DNA of 64,000 bases from Centropus unirufus (lineage: Eukaryota > Chordata > Aves > Cuculiformes > Centropidae), in the NCBI GenBank assembly GCA_013397695.1, contig VYZI01000121.1, forward strand, positions 984,411 to 1,048,410. Reading direction: 5' to 3'. The notes beneath the pieces were generated by a model, which was not told the origin of the DNA, ran no database searches, and saw only the letters and a list, made by a program, of their open reading frames with translations. Below are positions 12,364 through 24,680 of the stretch, one piece after another. Numbering within the stretch: the first letter of the stretch is position 1; each line of letters opens with the position of its first letter. The position numbers and the translations under genes are program-made.

Positions 12364-15300
12364 GTTAATTCAAAATTCAGAGTGGTTAAAAGCAGAAGAT
12401 ACTCGGACATCTTCCTTCTGTAGAAATTCTGCCTTTGCTGATGCCTTTTCTGGGGCAAGAGTAGAGTGCTAATGAATAGCTAGTACCAGAAAGCTTAAAA
12501 TTTAGTTTAAGGCTCCACCTGAATATTGGCAAAAGGATAGACTGAAAGGACATTTCCGTTTCCTTTATCTTCACCTGCTTTTGCAGAAATACATAGAGCT
12601 TCTAAGCCAGGAGAGAAAAGTCTAACACAGCCCCAGAAAATCGAGGGATGTTGCCATGAGAGGTAATGAGAAGCTGCAGGTGTAATCCAGTACTGAGTGG
12701 GTGCGGTGTGCCTCCTTCTGTGAAGCTTTTGCACAGAGGAGGGGTCTGCAAATACCCTAATTAGTCTAATTTGTTGGAACAGGTTATAGCCGAGTTTTCA
12801 GCCTTAGGAACCCGCAGTCCTGTCATTGCTGCGTTGATCAAGATGGTGGCTGCTCTGCAGACACAAGGAACGAATTGTTCCTCGTGGTCCACAGGGACTG
12901 GATTACAGTGCGTCTGAGCAATTGAAAATGTGGGCTGGCTCTTAGGAAAATTAAGTGTGAAGCCCATTGTTCTGCAAGATAGTCTCAGAAGGGAGGTGAT
13001 GGAGGCCCTGTTGCTCAGGACGTGGTACTTTTCATAAGATGGAGCATTAATGGGAGCATCAGGGCAAAATTTGAACTGTTTCATTAATTTCTGGCTCTTT
13101 TGCATGCTCCTTGTTCCAACTGGATAGAGCATTATTCTGTCCCAGGGCTGAAGTGCAGCGCAGCCTGGTTGCACGTGTTCAGAAGCTGCCACCTTTCCCA
13201 TAAGTGATTGCTTGTGTGAGATGAGTGAAGAGAGCAGAGGAAGGAAGGAGACTGGAGCATGGCAGCTACTGGATGGAAGTTACTACAGGTATCTGTTCCC
13301 ATCTTAATTTGTGATCTTGACTGAGTGGCCAAACCACTTAAACATGATGAGGATTAATATTCAGCTTTGCTGGTTGCACCCAAAAAAGCCAAATTGCTCA
13401 AAGGGCTTGTGGAGACTGGGCTGCCCTGTTGCCTTCATCCTGATTTCTCTGGATCAGGAGTGGGACACAGTGGCCTGCCAGATATTTCATCATCCACGAT
13501 ATCTAGCTCAATGGATGAAGAGAAAAAAGACATAGCCTGAAATGAATGTTTGGAAAAATGGGGATCTTGAGCGTGTGAATGAGACTGTCAGACAGGAATA
13601 TCGAATGTGGACCGAAGATGCCAGGGGAATTGTTGCCATAGAAACACAACCATGGAGGCTCACATGGCTCCCCCATCTCAGACTTACAAATTCATATGAT
13701 TACCTTAATGGTCAGCATAATGGATTGAAAAGAGGTAGGTGATTAGTAAAATTTGATCCGAGTTTGTTGCAGATGTGTAGGGCGCATTGTGCTGAAGTCT
13801 CTGTCTGATTGCAACTCAGAATGGCTCATATGCTGAGCGCGTATCGCTCTGATTTGCTGCAGTAAATCAGGATTAATTCCCGAGTAGTGAATGGTATCCT
13901 ACGGGTGTCAAACAAAGGGAATCAGACCTAGTTTCTTTTAATGAACTTGAGGGAAAAAAAGGTCTACATTTGTTTCTTGATGCATTTTTCTTTCAACTTT
14001 GTCGCCCAGTCTTTTTGCATGGCTGCAGACATAATATTTTGCATGTAAATCAATAGCATTCAGAAATGCCTCAGGAAATATTGTTCTAAAATGTACTCAA
14101 TGGAAGCACATGCCTTTCTGTGCCAGAATTTATTGGGGGTCCTGGGAGCCTGTTTTCTTCATTCGTTCACGGAAATAGTTCTCCTTGGAAAATTCAAGAT
14201 GTTTAAGACTCATTTATGTTGCTCCAGCCCCTCCAAGAAGTGAACACCTAGAAGGTTTGGCTTTGTGTTGTGTTGGTAGGTTTCTAAGTTGGGACATGGA
14301 TGATGTGGTGTTTAAACGACTAAGCTCTAATAATGTTAAAAAAAAGGGTGTTTAACTTGCATTTCTATGAAGTGAGGGCATTCTAGGCTTTTGTGGGTGG
14401 CATTTCTAGGTCCTGTACGTGACCTGTCTTCTGGTGTGGTTAGTGTTTCCAGCCGAGGTGGTCGTGTGGTGCTTTTGACGTGGGGCCAAGCAGAGTGGGT
14501 TGCTGCAATGCTTCATGAGCAGCTGTTAAGATGGCACTTCTGATGTGCTGGGAATCAGGAAGGATGAGAAAATCCTGTGTGAATACTAATTATCAGAGGG
14601 ATTTCTCACCCAGGAACGAGAACGTATCCTGATAGCTCCCATAAACCCCAAATGCAACACCAGTATAGGAGTCAACATGGATGTAGGAGGAGCGGCTAAG
14701 CCATAGAGTCTAGGTCTGAGCAACCCAAGTAAAATCCCATGGTCTCAAACCATAGAACAGGTGTGTGGCTCGGGTTCTTCTCTGCAATAGCCCAAGGTGG
14801 CCTGGTCACCTCTGGTGATTCTGTAGTTTGGGCTGAGCTGACTTGGTCTGTCTGATTTTTCAAGCAGCCCAAACATGCTTCATCTTTAATAACAGCCATT
14901 TTTGCTCTATTTAGAAGAGACTATGTCTGTGTGGAGGGGGGGAAGAGTAGGAAGTTGAGACAGGACAATTTTGTGTATGATTTCCAGTAACTGATGTTTG
15001 TGAGGAACTGTGCCATTATCCAAGACAGTAATGGCTCTCCAGCCAGAAAATTGTGGTGTTATCTTTCTGGGTGCACGTGGAGGGAAAGAAGAATAAAGGC
15101 TAAAATTATGGGGAAATTGCCTCCCATCTTTCCTCCTGGTTTCTCTGACGACTCAGAATTGTCAAAAAGTTGCCAAAGACCCTCAAAGCCTTCTGACTAG
15201 CCCAGCTCCAGGCTTGTCTCTTCATGAGTGTATGTAATGCTCCTGTAGCTCCAAGAGGAAAACATCCGAGGTTTGGGAAGGGTCAGCCAGAAATGACATA

Positions 15301-17230
15301 GTTGCAAATATGAAAGGAAATCAAAGAGCGGCATGGTTTTACCCAGGAGAGAGGGAGAGGCAGGCAGCACCACAACAAAATTAACAGGAAGGGATGCCCA
15401 GAGAGAAGCATGTTTCCTCTCAGACTTCATGTGTGTGAATTCAGCGCTAACCTCAACTTGTGCTTTCCATTGCCTTGTTTTGAAATGCCCTCCCTTGAAT
15501 TTAAATAGTGAGACTGCTCTTGCAAGTTGCATATTTTTGTGGTCAGTTTGATAATGTTTGATACTTTCCTACAGAATGTGGATTGTAGAATAGATGGGGC
15601 ACGTCAGTAGTGCTGAGGCTCCCTAATTTCAGGTAGAACTCCTGGACAATACTGAAATTAAAACAGCGACATCATTTATAAAGGAAAGTAGAAATGAAAT
15701 GCATGAAACCTGTGAAACGGTGTCATCCTGACCGTATGTTAATTCCTCGATGGTGTTCCTTTGTTTCTCCCATACTGTGAGTTACTTTTCCATACTGTAG
15801 ACTTCTAGGACTCTCGTCTTGGCTGAAAGCAGGATACAATTTACAAGAGCATGAAAATGACTCAGACTTCTGAGTCCCCTTTTAAATAAAGAAAAACGTG
15901 TTGAAGGGCCACAATTTGAAAGGTATTCCATTGATAATAGCAGGGATAGGTTGAAAATGAGATAAAAGCAAGCAACAAAGGAAGGACTTGGTGTCTAGTG
16001 TCTCTTGAAATAAGTGGGAATTTACTGTTTCAGTGTTGTGAAGATTCAGTGCAATCCCTGGTACAATCTTTAGGACCTTGAAAGCTTTTAAACTGCTGGC
16101 GACTTGTAAACTTATGTAAGCATTCCAGGCTTTTCCTCTTTTCTCCCTTAAGCTTTAACGCAGAGGTAGGCAGCTTTCCTAACTCAATGTGTATGTCAAA
16201 ACATCCTGTGTCAGGAGAGCCACTGCTGTGCTGGTTGTGCGGGCAACATAATGTCTCAGCTACCCTCAGCTCTCCAAATAGTTCATACTTGGCACGGGGA
16301 TGCCCGGGAATCCTGCCTTGGGTGCTGCTGTTTGTTGGGGACACGTTATGAGTCAAGGACGGGATTGTTTCCTGCTCTGTGTGGGTGGGAATTGTGGGTT
16401 GGGAGGTAATGGGGACCACTAAGAACCCACTCCTGATTTCCCCAAACCAGGAGAGAAAAGGTGCAGCCTCTACTCAAACCCTGCCTTTGAGCAAACATCC
16501 ACTGCGTCATGAACTCTATTGGTAAGTAGAAAATTGTTAGTCTACTGCAGGGATTTTTTGCCCATTAATTACTGAGGAGTGTAGCTTGGACCAACTTTGT
16601 CAGGCTTTTAATCTGGGGAGGCTTTGCTGCTGAACTGCCTCTGCATACGAAATGTAATTGGTTGCCAGCTCACACTTCCCTGACCCATTTCCAAAGCTAT
16701 TTCATTTGATTGTGTTGGGTGATCTTTCTGAAATTATTTCTTGATTTTTATCTGAAATCCATTGATAATGGTTATTTAAGCTCTTTCTCTGCTATCTGGC
16801 TGTTTTAATTTCGGGGAGTACATTGAGGAGTTTAAGTATGTATTAGTTATCATATTGATGGATCAGCCAAGCAAGGAACATTTGGAAATTCACATATTCC
16901 TTTTCATTGACCTATGATATTTGAAAGATAAGACTCTTGCATGCCATTAGCAGTTAGACCATCTACAAGGCTTTCTCAATATATTTTAGATTTTGTTTTG
17001 GAATAGTTTGAGTTTATACATGCAGATTTCTCCTTCAACTCATCCAAGAATATCAATTGCCTGTTTGCTTTGCTCTTTGCTATTTATTTAATACTTTCCC
17101 TTTAAAGTTGCATTGGTTTGGTTTGTGCCGAATCAAAACAGCCAGTAAGATCCAGCACACTGAAAACATGCCTGAAATCTGGGAGCTGTTGTGGTCTGTG
17201 ACTGACACAAACATGACTTATATCCTGGGT
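12364..17230. other. Unique non-coding sequence
   Basis: About 4.9 kb without a recognised gene or CR1 copy. A minus-strand open frame of 146 codons (12761-13201) and one of 129 codons (16030-16419) have no recognisable domain. A weak exon-like arrangement (CCAAACCAG acceptor near 16450, CTATTG|GTAAGT donor near 16521) is noted but is too poor to call. Confidence 0.5.
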
Positions 17231-17237
17231 CGCATTA

Positions 17238-17312
17238 TTCACCTCTGCATCTCATTTCACCCAACTGTAAAAGGGTGAAAGTAGCCCCTCTCACACATGA
17301 ATGCGATAAGAT
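17238..17312 (+). mobile_element. MIR-type SINE relic
   Basis: CTCATTTCACCCAACTGTAAAAGGGTGAAAGTAGCCCCTCTCACACATG is collinear with the MIR segment CTCAGTTTCCTCATCTGTAAAATGGGG and the CTACCTCACAGGG region that follows. An AAGATTTAAA stretch follows where MIR has GGATTAAATG. Confidence 0.5.
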
Positions 17313-17827
17313 TTAAACATTATTGGTACAAAATGATGTTAAAATTGTAGTGCTTGCGTTTTATTAATGGCAGAGTTTGGGGCATTTCAGAGGTGATTTT
17401 GTGTAGGTGCCCAATGTGTGAATTATTATTCACAGCTTTGTGCTGCTGAGCAGTTAAATCACTTGTCAGAATTCGACGCCAGTGCATTTCAAAAATCTTC
17501 AAGGGGCCACTGATCCCCTTCTATTGCTGAGCCATGTTCAATTCAGATTTGAGTTAGTCATCCCAGATTCATCTCGGGGATCGTGCAGTGGAAGCACAGA
17601 GGCTTTCGTGGGGGTGCACCTGCCTTTTGGCTCTGTGGCTGGATGACAAACACTTTGGTCTGCAGTTAGATGAACTGGGACCATCTGTTGCAAGTTGCTG
17701 TGACTCACTGGCATCCCTTCCATCTGCGCTGGGTCTTATCTGGTTGAGTTTGGACACACGATCAACCTTCAAACATTTGCAGAGGACGGAAATGGATTGA
17801 AGGGTTGTGTTCTGATACGATGAGTTT

Positions 17828-17987
17828 TCATAGAGTCATTGAATCATTAAGATTGGAAAAGACCTCCAGGACCGTCCAGTCGAACTGGCAGCCCAACACT
17901 ACTATGCCTACTAAACCATGTCCTGAAGTGCCACGTCCACATGTTTTTCTGAACACCTTTAGCAATGTTCATGGGCAAGTCCTGTAG
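17828..17987 (-). mobile_element. CR1 LINE, 3'-terminal fragment
   Basis: On the plus strand it opens with TCATAGAGTCATTGAATCATTAAGATTGG (the reverse complement of the CR1 tail octamers). It then runs through AAAAGACCTCCAGG, CCCAACACTACTATGCC, CTAAACCATGTCCTGAAGTGCCACGTC and GAACACCTTTAGC. A short internal deletion separates the GAACACC block from the GGGCAAG-CCTG block. It is the same subgroup as the copy at 5915. Confidence 0.93.
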
Positions 17988-18640
17988 TCTGTTATTGTTT
18001 GGTGAATCAGCACATAAACCATTTCAGTTTTGGTTTGTGCAGTTCCACCAGGTAAAGCATGAATGGACAGACTGGACATCTCTCCCACTTTGTGATATGA
18101 CACATTGTATTTTCTACATACAGCATATAAATGAAATTAAGTTGGGAGGCTTAGTGCTCTGCTTCTGCTAAGGCAGCCCTATTGATGCCAAGTATGTGTG
18201 GAATAATACACAGTGGAAGCATAAACAGCATCAATACTTTGTGAGTCCACTGGGAATACAGTGGATACAGTGGTCTACTTGGATACAGTGTCTTAAAGTG
18301 AAGGAGGAAAAGGCAATAGTGTAGGTCAGTTCTTGCTTTTGCTTCTAAATTGCAGGTAAATGCTCTACTATCACCAACATTTGCTTTTTTTGACCAGATG
18401 TGCTCTCAGGTTCGTGTCTGATGAGCCTTTGATAGAAACTGTGCTTTCAGCTTGTGTCATCTCTCCACTGTGTCACCCCTACTTCTTTCTGAGGTAACTC
18501 TGTTAAATTCAGTTGAAATTGGTTAAAACATGGCAAGTTGATGGTGCATAAAAATTCATGACCTGAGGAGGTCTCTTTGGCCTTTAACTTAGGTGATCCA
18601 GATGTAGAATCAGTAGAGCTACATTTACACCCTGTCCAGG
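17988..18640. other. Unique non-coding sequence
   Basis: Nothing is recognised except three closely spaced copies of an ATACAGTG core between 18255 and 18290, a small imperfect local duplication. Confidence 0.5.
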
Positions 18641-18715
18641 AGTGTTGTGAGGTTATAATTCACTAAAATGTGCAAATAATTTTGTGATCCTTGGATAAAA
18701 AAAATAAAAGCAAGA
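18641..18715 (+). mobile_element. MIR-like SINE 3' segment relic
   Basis: GTGTTGTGAGGTTATAATTCACTAAAATGTGCAAATAATTTTGTGATCCTTGGATAAAA follows the order of the MIR-family 3' half (GTTGTGAGGATTAA, AAATGTGTAAAGC, TTTGTGATCC-TGGATGAAA). The GATCCTTGGAT ending is typical of related amniote SINE copies. Confidence 0.5.
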
Positions 18716-19752
18716 GCACAGAGCTGTAGGAACGGTAAAGAATATCCTTCTCTAAAATCTCACAAGCAAGTCCGGTCTCTCCCACACTGCCCCTCTAGAT
18801 TCCCTGTAACTGCACTAGGAGTTAGATCTGGTCCTTAGGCGGGGAATTAATCTGGATTCTTCTTACAAAACACATCTCTCAAGTGAAACTTTTGCCTATA
18901 TTTTTCCCAGAAGATTCTTCTCTTTCAGTCCAGAATTTTATCAGCAATTCTTATGCTAACAGGGGTCAGGAGATGAGATGTTTCTCACGTTACACTTGAA
19001 GCTTCTCATGAATAATGGCCTGTATCACCTCTATTGTCTGTTCAAAACATAAGCAAGCAGACATAAGGCCAGAGGAGAAATTTAAAGAGTGCTGAATAAG
19101 CCAGCAGGACAGACCAAGAACTAAGTCTGAAAGTGAAACAAATACAAGGTAGAGCAGATGGTTATTTGGGGGAATATCTGAGCAGATTAACTACTGGGCA
19201 GCTAGAGTGAGGCAATCGCTAGTAAAAAGTACCCAGAAATCTTCAGAGTGAGATTAACAGAAAAACAGATGAAGATCACTGTAGCCAAAAGAAATTAGAG
19301 GTCATTATTCCCTAGTGAATTTTCTTAAGTGTTAAGTAGAGCACATCAGGCTTTTCACAGGAATCTGAGGGGGGTTGCCATACTTCAGAATGTCACTCGC
19401 TCCTCTGTGAGGGCAATCTGTCCATTTTGAAGCATTTTTTTCCCATCAGTATTGTCCTCCTCTTCTTTCTCAAATTAATTTCTTTGCCTTTTTCATTCTC
19501 TTGTCTACATGTGTGTGTATTGTGCATGGGAAAAAATAGCTGCAGTTTGAGCAGAATGATAATCCCAAAATACGTGGCATCAGAAATTGCCATCATGGAA
19601 ATTTTTGTTCCCCCCCTCAGCCCTCCAAGCTTTTTGTTTGCCTTCAGTAAGACTGCAGCTGCCATCTGATTTGTATTTATATATGCTCTTAATAGATATT
19701 AATGCAATAACAGATTAGACCTACAGTAACTGTTAGTACACAGAGAAATCTC
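18716..19752. other. Unique non-coding sequence
   Basis: No gene or named repeat. The short open frames on both strands at 19.4-19.67 kb are mirror images of one purine/pyrimidine-biased tract. Confidence 0.5.
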
Positions 19753-19850
19753 AGGGTCTGATCTTGCAAGCACTGAGGCCTCTGAATAACTTTAATCTTG
19801 TGCATTGTGTATTTGAATTTAGTGGGACTCTTACAAACCAAGGTTTCTCA
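19753..19850. repeat. Relic of a palindromic amniote interspersed repeat
   Basis: The phrases TCAGGGTCTGATCTTGCAAGCACTGAGG and AATAACTTTAATCTTGTGCA, and TTTAGTGGGACTCTTACAAAC, match in order an old family found in turtle, crocodilian and bird DNA. Family copies begin GGGCCTGATCCTGCAAA-ACTTA, pass through TTAACTTTAAGCAC, and contain a TCAATGGGACT arm. The copy is decayed, so the palindrome is no longer intact. Family name not assigned. Confidence 0.45.
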
Positions 19851-20169
19851 CATATGCGAATGTTTGCTGCAAATTCAGACTTCTCCCATATGTTGATGTC
19901 AATTTGTTTTTGCAACCTCAGCGTGGTTTAGAAACCTGAGTCTCTGATCATAGTTTGTGTATCTGTCTTTCAGTTCCCCAGGCTTCATTTTACCAGATTT
20001 TCAATTGAAAAAATGGGCCAAACCCTCTCTAAGGTTGGTGAACCCCTCTACTTATAGCAAGCTAAATCTTGGCTTTCAGGCTAAAGGCATTTTCTCTGAG
20101 GTCTGAGTAAAGTCATAGGTAACACCAGTTACAGACTGACCACACTGTTATTTGTGATGTCATCTTGGG

Positions 20170-20500
20170 TGGACTTCCAGTACTCAAAGGAGGCTTGTAA
20201 GAATGATGGGAACAAACTTCTGAGCAGAGCCTGATGCAATAGGACAAGGGGAAATGGTTTTAAACTAAAAGGGGGAGATTTAGACTAGACATAAGGAATA
20301 AATCTTTTATAATTGGGGTGGTTAAACACTGGCTCAGGTTGCCCAGAGAGGTGGCGGAAGCCCCTTCCCTGGAAACATTCCAGGCCAGCTTGAACGGGCT
20401 CTGAGCAACCTGATGGAGTTGAAGATGTCCCTGTGTGGTGCCAGGGAGTTGGACTGAATGGGCTTTCAAGGTCCCTTACAACCAAACCCTTCTATGCTCT
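20170..20500 (+). mobile_element. CR1 LINE, 3'-terminal fragment
   Basis: Collinear with CR1 from GGACTTCCAGTACTCAAAGGAGGC through ATAGGACAAGGGGAAATGGTTTTAAACTAAAAG, TTTAGACTAGACATAAGGAA, GGTTGCCCAGAGAGGTGGCGGAAGCCCC and CAAGGTCCCTTACAACCAAACCCTTCTATG. The region encoding the GGCAGGGGG hairpin is altered (GTGTGGTGCCAGGGAG). It is 5'-truncated. Confidence 0.95.
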
Positions 20501-21457
20501 TCTTGCCACACGTTCTGCAGGTGAGTCCCTAAAAGAAACTGGATTGTAAAAATTGGAAAATCATACGATAGCCCAGTATCCAGTTTTAGTGCTTGTATGT
20601 AATTATCCAGGAAACGGACAGCGGAGTCGTTTGAAACTGTTCAAGTGTGGCTGGCCCCTGATCTCTCTAGGGGCTGCAGGTAAACCAAAGAGTTCAAGCT
20701 CGCTGCGTGCGTTCTATAGGGTCATCTGTTTTATGTGGGGGCCTCGATGCCAAAAAGTGTATAGAGGATATGAGTTTCATCAGATTTTCACTCAAATGTG
20801 AAATTTCGATAAATCTACTTCAGGCCACGTATGATTGCTCTCACAATACTTTGAGAGGATCCAAAACTCTGTTAGTCTTGAACTCTAATACATAGGTATT
20901 TAAACTCATGCACATCCTGCAGTGAGCCAAAGCAGCCTATAATCCTTATATTCTGCCTTGGAAGGTATGAATCAACCTCTCAGCGCACAGTCAGTGTGTT
21001 GTATTCTGCTGCAGAAGGCTGCTGAGTTGAAACACCAGTGGTTATTTTTGCGTTCAATAATAATGGTAATTTTGCAGGCTAATGTAAGGGTTATAAAGTC
21101 TTGCATAAGGCAACTACTGTGACCATCAGGAAAGTTTTATTTTTCCAGGTTCAACAGTTTACACGTGACTAATGTACTCCTGGAGAAGAGGTGGCGTCCC
21201 TCTAAAACATGCAGCAGCTGACTTAGAACACTGATACGTCTGTGTTTGCAGTTAAGGCTGACTAACCATTGGCATAAATCTGATAAGCATCTGTGAGTAG
21301 CTCAAATTATCCCACTTCATGGCTTTTGAGTGAATAAGACTTATTTCTTAGCCTATAGAAATGTAAATAGATTTTTTTTTTCTTTTCTGGATCCTGGCAT
21401 TATTTGAGATTAAGTTCCTTTTTGTAAGAGTTATCACCATATCTCTCAAGAGCAATT

Positions 21458-21490
21458 ATGTATGTATGTATGTGTGTGTGCTTGCGTGTA
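21458..21490. repeat. (TATG)n/(TG)n microsatellite
   Basis: Four TATG units are followed by TG units, then a degenerate GCGTGTATA end. Directly visible. Confidence 0.85.
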
Positions 21491-22188
21491 TATCAGTACA
21501 GTAGAGACAGCAGAACAGTGAGAAGGTGTGAACCAGGGCAACAGACACAAGAAAATGACTAGGCATTTGAAATTAAGAAGAGATTTACTTCAGTAACATA
21601 AATAGCTTTGCCCATAACCTCTTTCTCACAGGTTTCCACTCCTGAGATATTAGAGGAGTGCATGAGACATAAGTTTGTGTGTGAAAAAGTCGCGTGGGAC
21701 ATTTGAGACACTGCCCAGGGCTTTTGAAATGTGCTATTTTCACATGACAGAGGATTTTCATGAGTTTTATCAGTTTTAGGCTGCCACAACCCTACAGGGA
21801 ATCTCAAGGGGGAGACACTTTGGGGAGGATTAATCTTGTCTAATATTAGATGTCTAAAAATGAGTAGTTTAGGGCGATGCTGGTTAGTCAGGATCTCTTT
21901 CCATCCAGTGGAGAGAAGGGTGCATGTGAATTATGTTATTTATTTCAGGCCCTGTATAAGGAAGAGGTGAATTGCCTATTGGAAGAATTGTTCTCTCAAT
22001 TCATTGCAGGGGGCAACTACGTGAATAGTTTGGGCAACTGTGTTTTTATTTTCTTTTTCATCAGGAGTTACATGAGTTATGTCAGCTCTAGATGCACAAT
22101 GCTGATGTTTTAGAACTTCTTTCATTGTTGGAAGATACAATGGAGGCCTAGTGGAGGGGGCTTTATTTTTTTTAAAATAGAACCCATT

Positions 22189-22213
22189 TATTGTATATAT
22201 TGTATATATATTG
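22189..22213. repeat. Short AT-rich tandem repeat
   Basis: Two to three copies of a TTGTATATAT unit in a row. Confidence 0.7.
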
Positions 22214-23280
22214 AATATCCATATAGCAACTGGAGGCACTAATGAAACCCTTAAGAAAAAAAGAGTACTTGTCTTCTTTAAAAACAAGTTGGCACTACTA
22301 AATTCTTGGTGTTAAAGGATTGAGAAGGCATCCCAATGAGGGAACAAGAGCTAATTGCTTCTGTCTGCGTGATGATGAACTATTGTCCACTCCTCTCTGG
22401 GCAGGGTGGGATTGGTGATTGTGTAGGGTGGTTTTTGCTCTCCTGTGGAAGATCCTCCTGTGTTCGCTGGCCTGTGGAGCAGCTGGGACTCCTGGTGTGG
22501 TTTAGTCCTCCTCTTTCTGTGCTTTATCTCTAAGGTTATAGCTCCAGGAGGTGCAATGGAAAAATAAATCCATTGGAGAGCTGTTCTCCCCAAGCCCCAT
22601 GCAGGGAGATCAAGAAAAGCCAATTAATTCACCCCTTCCTATGCCTCCACCCTCCATGTGTGGAGTTCTGCTGTTTCACATGGGCCAGAGGACTGGAGCT
22701 TGTCCTCAGAACACCACACATCCTAGAAGCTGCATTTTTGTATAAACTGGGAACATAACTGGCCACCAGAGATTGAAAATCTGGCAGGCAGAGCTGATTA
22801 GGCATGCTCAGAAGAGCTTGCAATTTCACTGCTGTGTGCCCTTTGGGCTTGCAGTGAAAAACAAGGCTGAGAGCTGCCAATATTTGTATATGCTATTCTA
22901 GTGTTTTATCCAAGGATGAGATCAGTTGGTGGAGAGAGCCCAGAACAGAACTAAAGTGCTGTTTTTTTTTTTCTTTTATTTTTTTAAATCCATGGCATCA
23001 TGAGGACTGTGAATCTGGGATCACCCCTTGCCTCACCTCACCCCACCCTGATCTTTGACTCTTAAAGTAGTGCTGCTCGATATTTTTTCATTCCAATGGC
23101 AACACGTTGTCCTTTCAGAAGGACTCTGCCTCTCTGTCTCATTTAGGAGCCTAGGACGTGTGGAATTGTTCTGACGTACATCCCTGCCTCTTCTGACAAT
23201 CCCCACCCTTACTTGAGAATTTAAACCATGTCTGACCTCTTCCAGCCTTATAATCCTGTACACATCCTCAGAATATTTTA

Positions 23281-23334
23281 CCTAGATGATCTTTAAAGGT
23301 CCCTCTCAGCCCAAACCATTCTTTGAATCTATGG
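23281..23334 (+). mobile_element. CR1 LINE, short 3'-tail fragment
   Basis: CTAGATGATCTTTAAAGGTCCCTCTCAGCCCAAACCATTCTTTGAATCTATGG is the terminal 50 or so bases of a CR1 copy. Sequence upstream (GACCTCTTCCAGCC) does not continue the element clearly, so this is either a very short insertion or the surviving end of a diverged one. Confidence 0.8.
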
Positions 23335-23702
23335 TTTCACCTTCAGGTCTTCCTCTGATTTTCTTATCTACCTTTAAATATTATTGTGTTGCCAGATAAG
23401 TATTTGCAAAATGCTGGTACTGCAATATTTTTGCTTTGATTTTAATGGAAAGGAGTGATTGCAACATTGTGGTTTGAACATGGAGGTGGGGAAAGCTAAG
23501 GCTAGGATTCCTACACAGGGAGACACAGGGGTTTTTTTATAGGTGGTGGCTGACTCGCTGCATCCTGCTTGAATTGTTTTAATGCTGAAATTTAATTGTA
23601 GTATTAATCATGTGCTAGAGCACCAGGAGCCTCCTGAAGGTGTCTTTTTAGTTGCTATTTCAGTAGAGAGAAGGAAATGGAATAATGACAGTATTTAACT
23701 AT

Positions 23703-23772
23703 TGTGATCAGTAGGGACTGAACCCAGGACCTCGGTAGCTGAAACTCTGTGTTCCTGTAGCTGGATTTCCAG
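23703..23772 (-). mobile_element. tRNA-derived SINE head relic (B-box region)
   Basis: Read on the minus strand, GCTACCGAGGTCCTGGGTTCAGTCCCTAC resembles the T-arm and RNA polymerase III B box of a tRNA (GGTTCRANNCC, one mismatch), followed by the end of the tRNA-like region. The A-box side is poorly preserved. A better preserved relative may lie at 39105-39175 on the plus strand. It is not a functional tRNA gene: no complementary acceptor stem is visible. Confidence 0.35.
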
Positions 23773-24159
23773 AAACGCGTCCCACCACACAAGGATAAGG
23801 TTTGAGTCCCAAAGCTTTGATTTGGGCGTGACTTTGGATAGCTGGATCTTTTCTGCGCCTGTCTGTATGGCAGCAGGACAGGTAGCTGACTTTTTCTGTT
23901 GACAGGAGCTGAGAGAGGCTCCGCAGCTTTTGTGGACAGATGCATTACCACGAGACCCGGTGCTGTTGTTGCTTCAGCCACCGAACAAGGCAAACAATTA
24001 CAGAATCCTTCTCTTTATCAAATTCATTTGCAGTGGGTGCTCCCAAAGCTCCTTTGACAGAGATGAGGAAAAAGAACCCTGAGAACGCTTACTGAAAGCT
24101 TGTCCTAACCCATTTTTAAAGAGGAAAATAAAAAAAAAAAGAAAGCAAATAACAGCATG

Positions 24160-24680
24160 CAAGTCTGTCTGCAGCTACAGCAGAGGGAAGCAGATGTAAG
24201 CAAGCCTGCCCGAGCCTTCCGAAGCTCTGCTAGCTCCTGGAAGGCAGCCAGTGCTGAAATAATGGCTCGCGGTGGCACCCTTTTCCCCCTCTCCCTGACC
24301 CACTAGCAGACAAGACATTTGTACGTTATTAAGCTGTGGAGCCCATACTGCGCTTTGCAACTGGACAGGGCAGGGCACGGTTCAGAGCTGTAAATCTCCC
24401 GTCGCATATTCGCTGTGAGCATCTTGTACCGTGTCAGAAAGATCCTCCTCAACTCCCACACCCTGCCTGGGTTTAAAGACGTCGCCCTGTGAATGGATGC
24501 TGACATCCGCACAAAAACGAGTTGGGGCTGTTGTTGGTGTCCTGTAAGCTAAGAGAAGTTGTCAGGGCTGACTTTCAGCCCGAGCGGCTGGTTGTACGTT
24601 GGAGGTCGCCGAAGGATGTGTGCTGCAACCATGAAACCGGCCGTTGTGAAGCGTGATGGGATCCTGGACCCTATGGTTGT
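24160..24680. promoter_or_regulatory. CpG-retaining non-coding block
   Basis: This segment keeps more CpG words than its surroundings (for example CCGAGCCTTCCGAAG, GGCTCGCGG, CGTCGCCCTG, CCGAGCGGC, GTCGCCGAAGG, CCGGCCG). In a genome where CpG is generally depleted this can mark an unmethylated regulatory element or a weak CpG island. No transcription start is identified and no open frame is convincing. Confidence 0.3.

Larger units (their letters stand above)
20501..23280. other. Unique non-coding sequence with simple repeats
   Basis: No gene is recognised. It contains a TATG/TG microsatellite (21458-21490), an AT-rich ATTGTATAT repeat (22189-22213) and a T-rich tract (22962-22987). Open frames of at most 103 codons have no recognisable product. 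Confidence 0.5.

Noticed and set aside
16451..16521. Exon-like segment with a GTAAGT donor
   Set aside because: The acceptor (CCCCAAACCAG) has a weak polypyrimidine tract and the enclosed 71 bp have no coding character.
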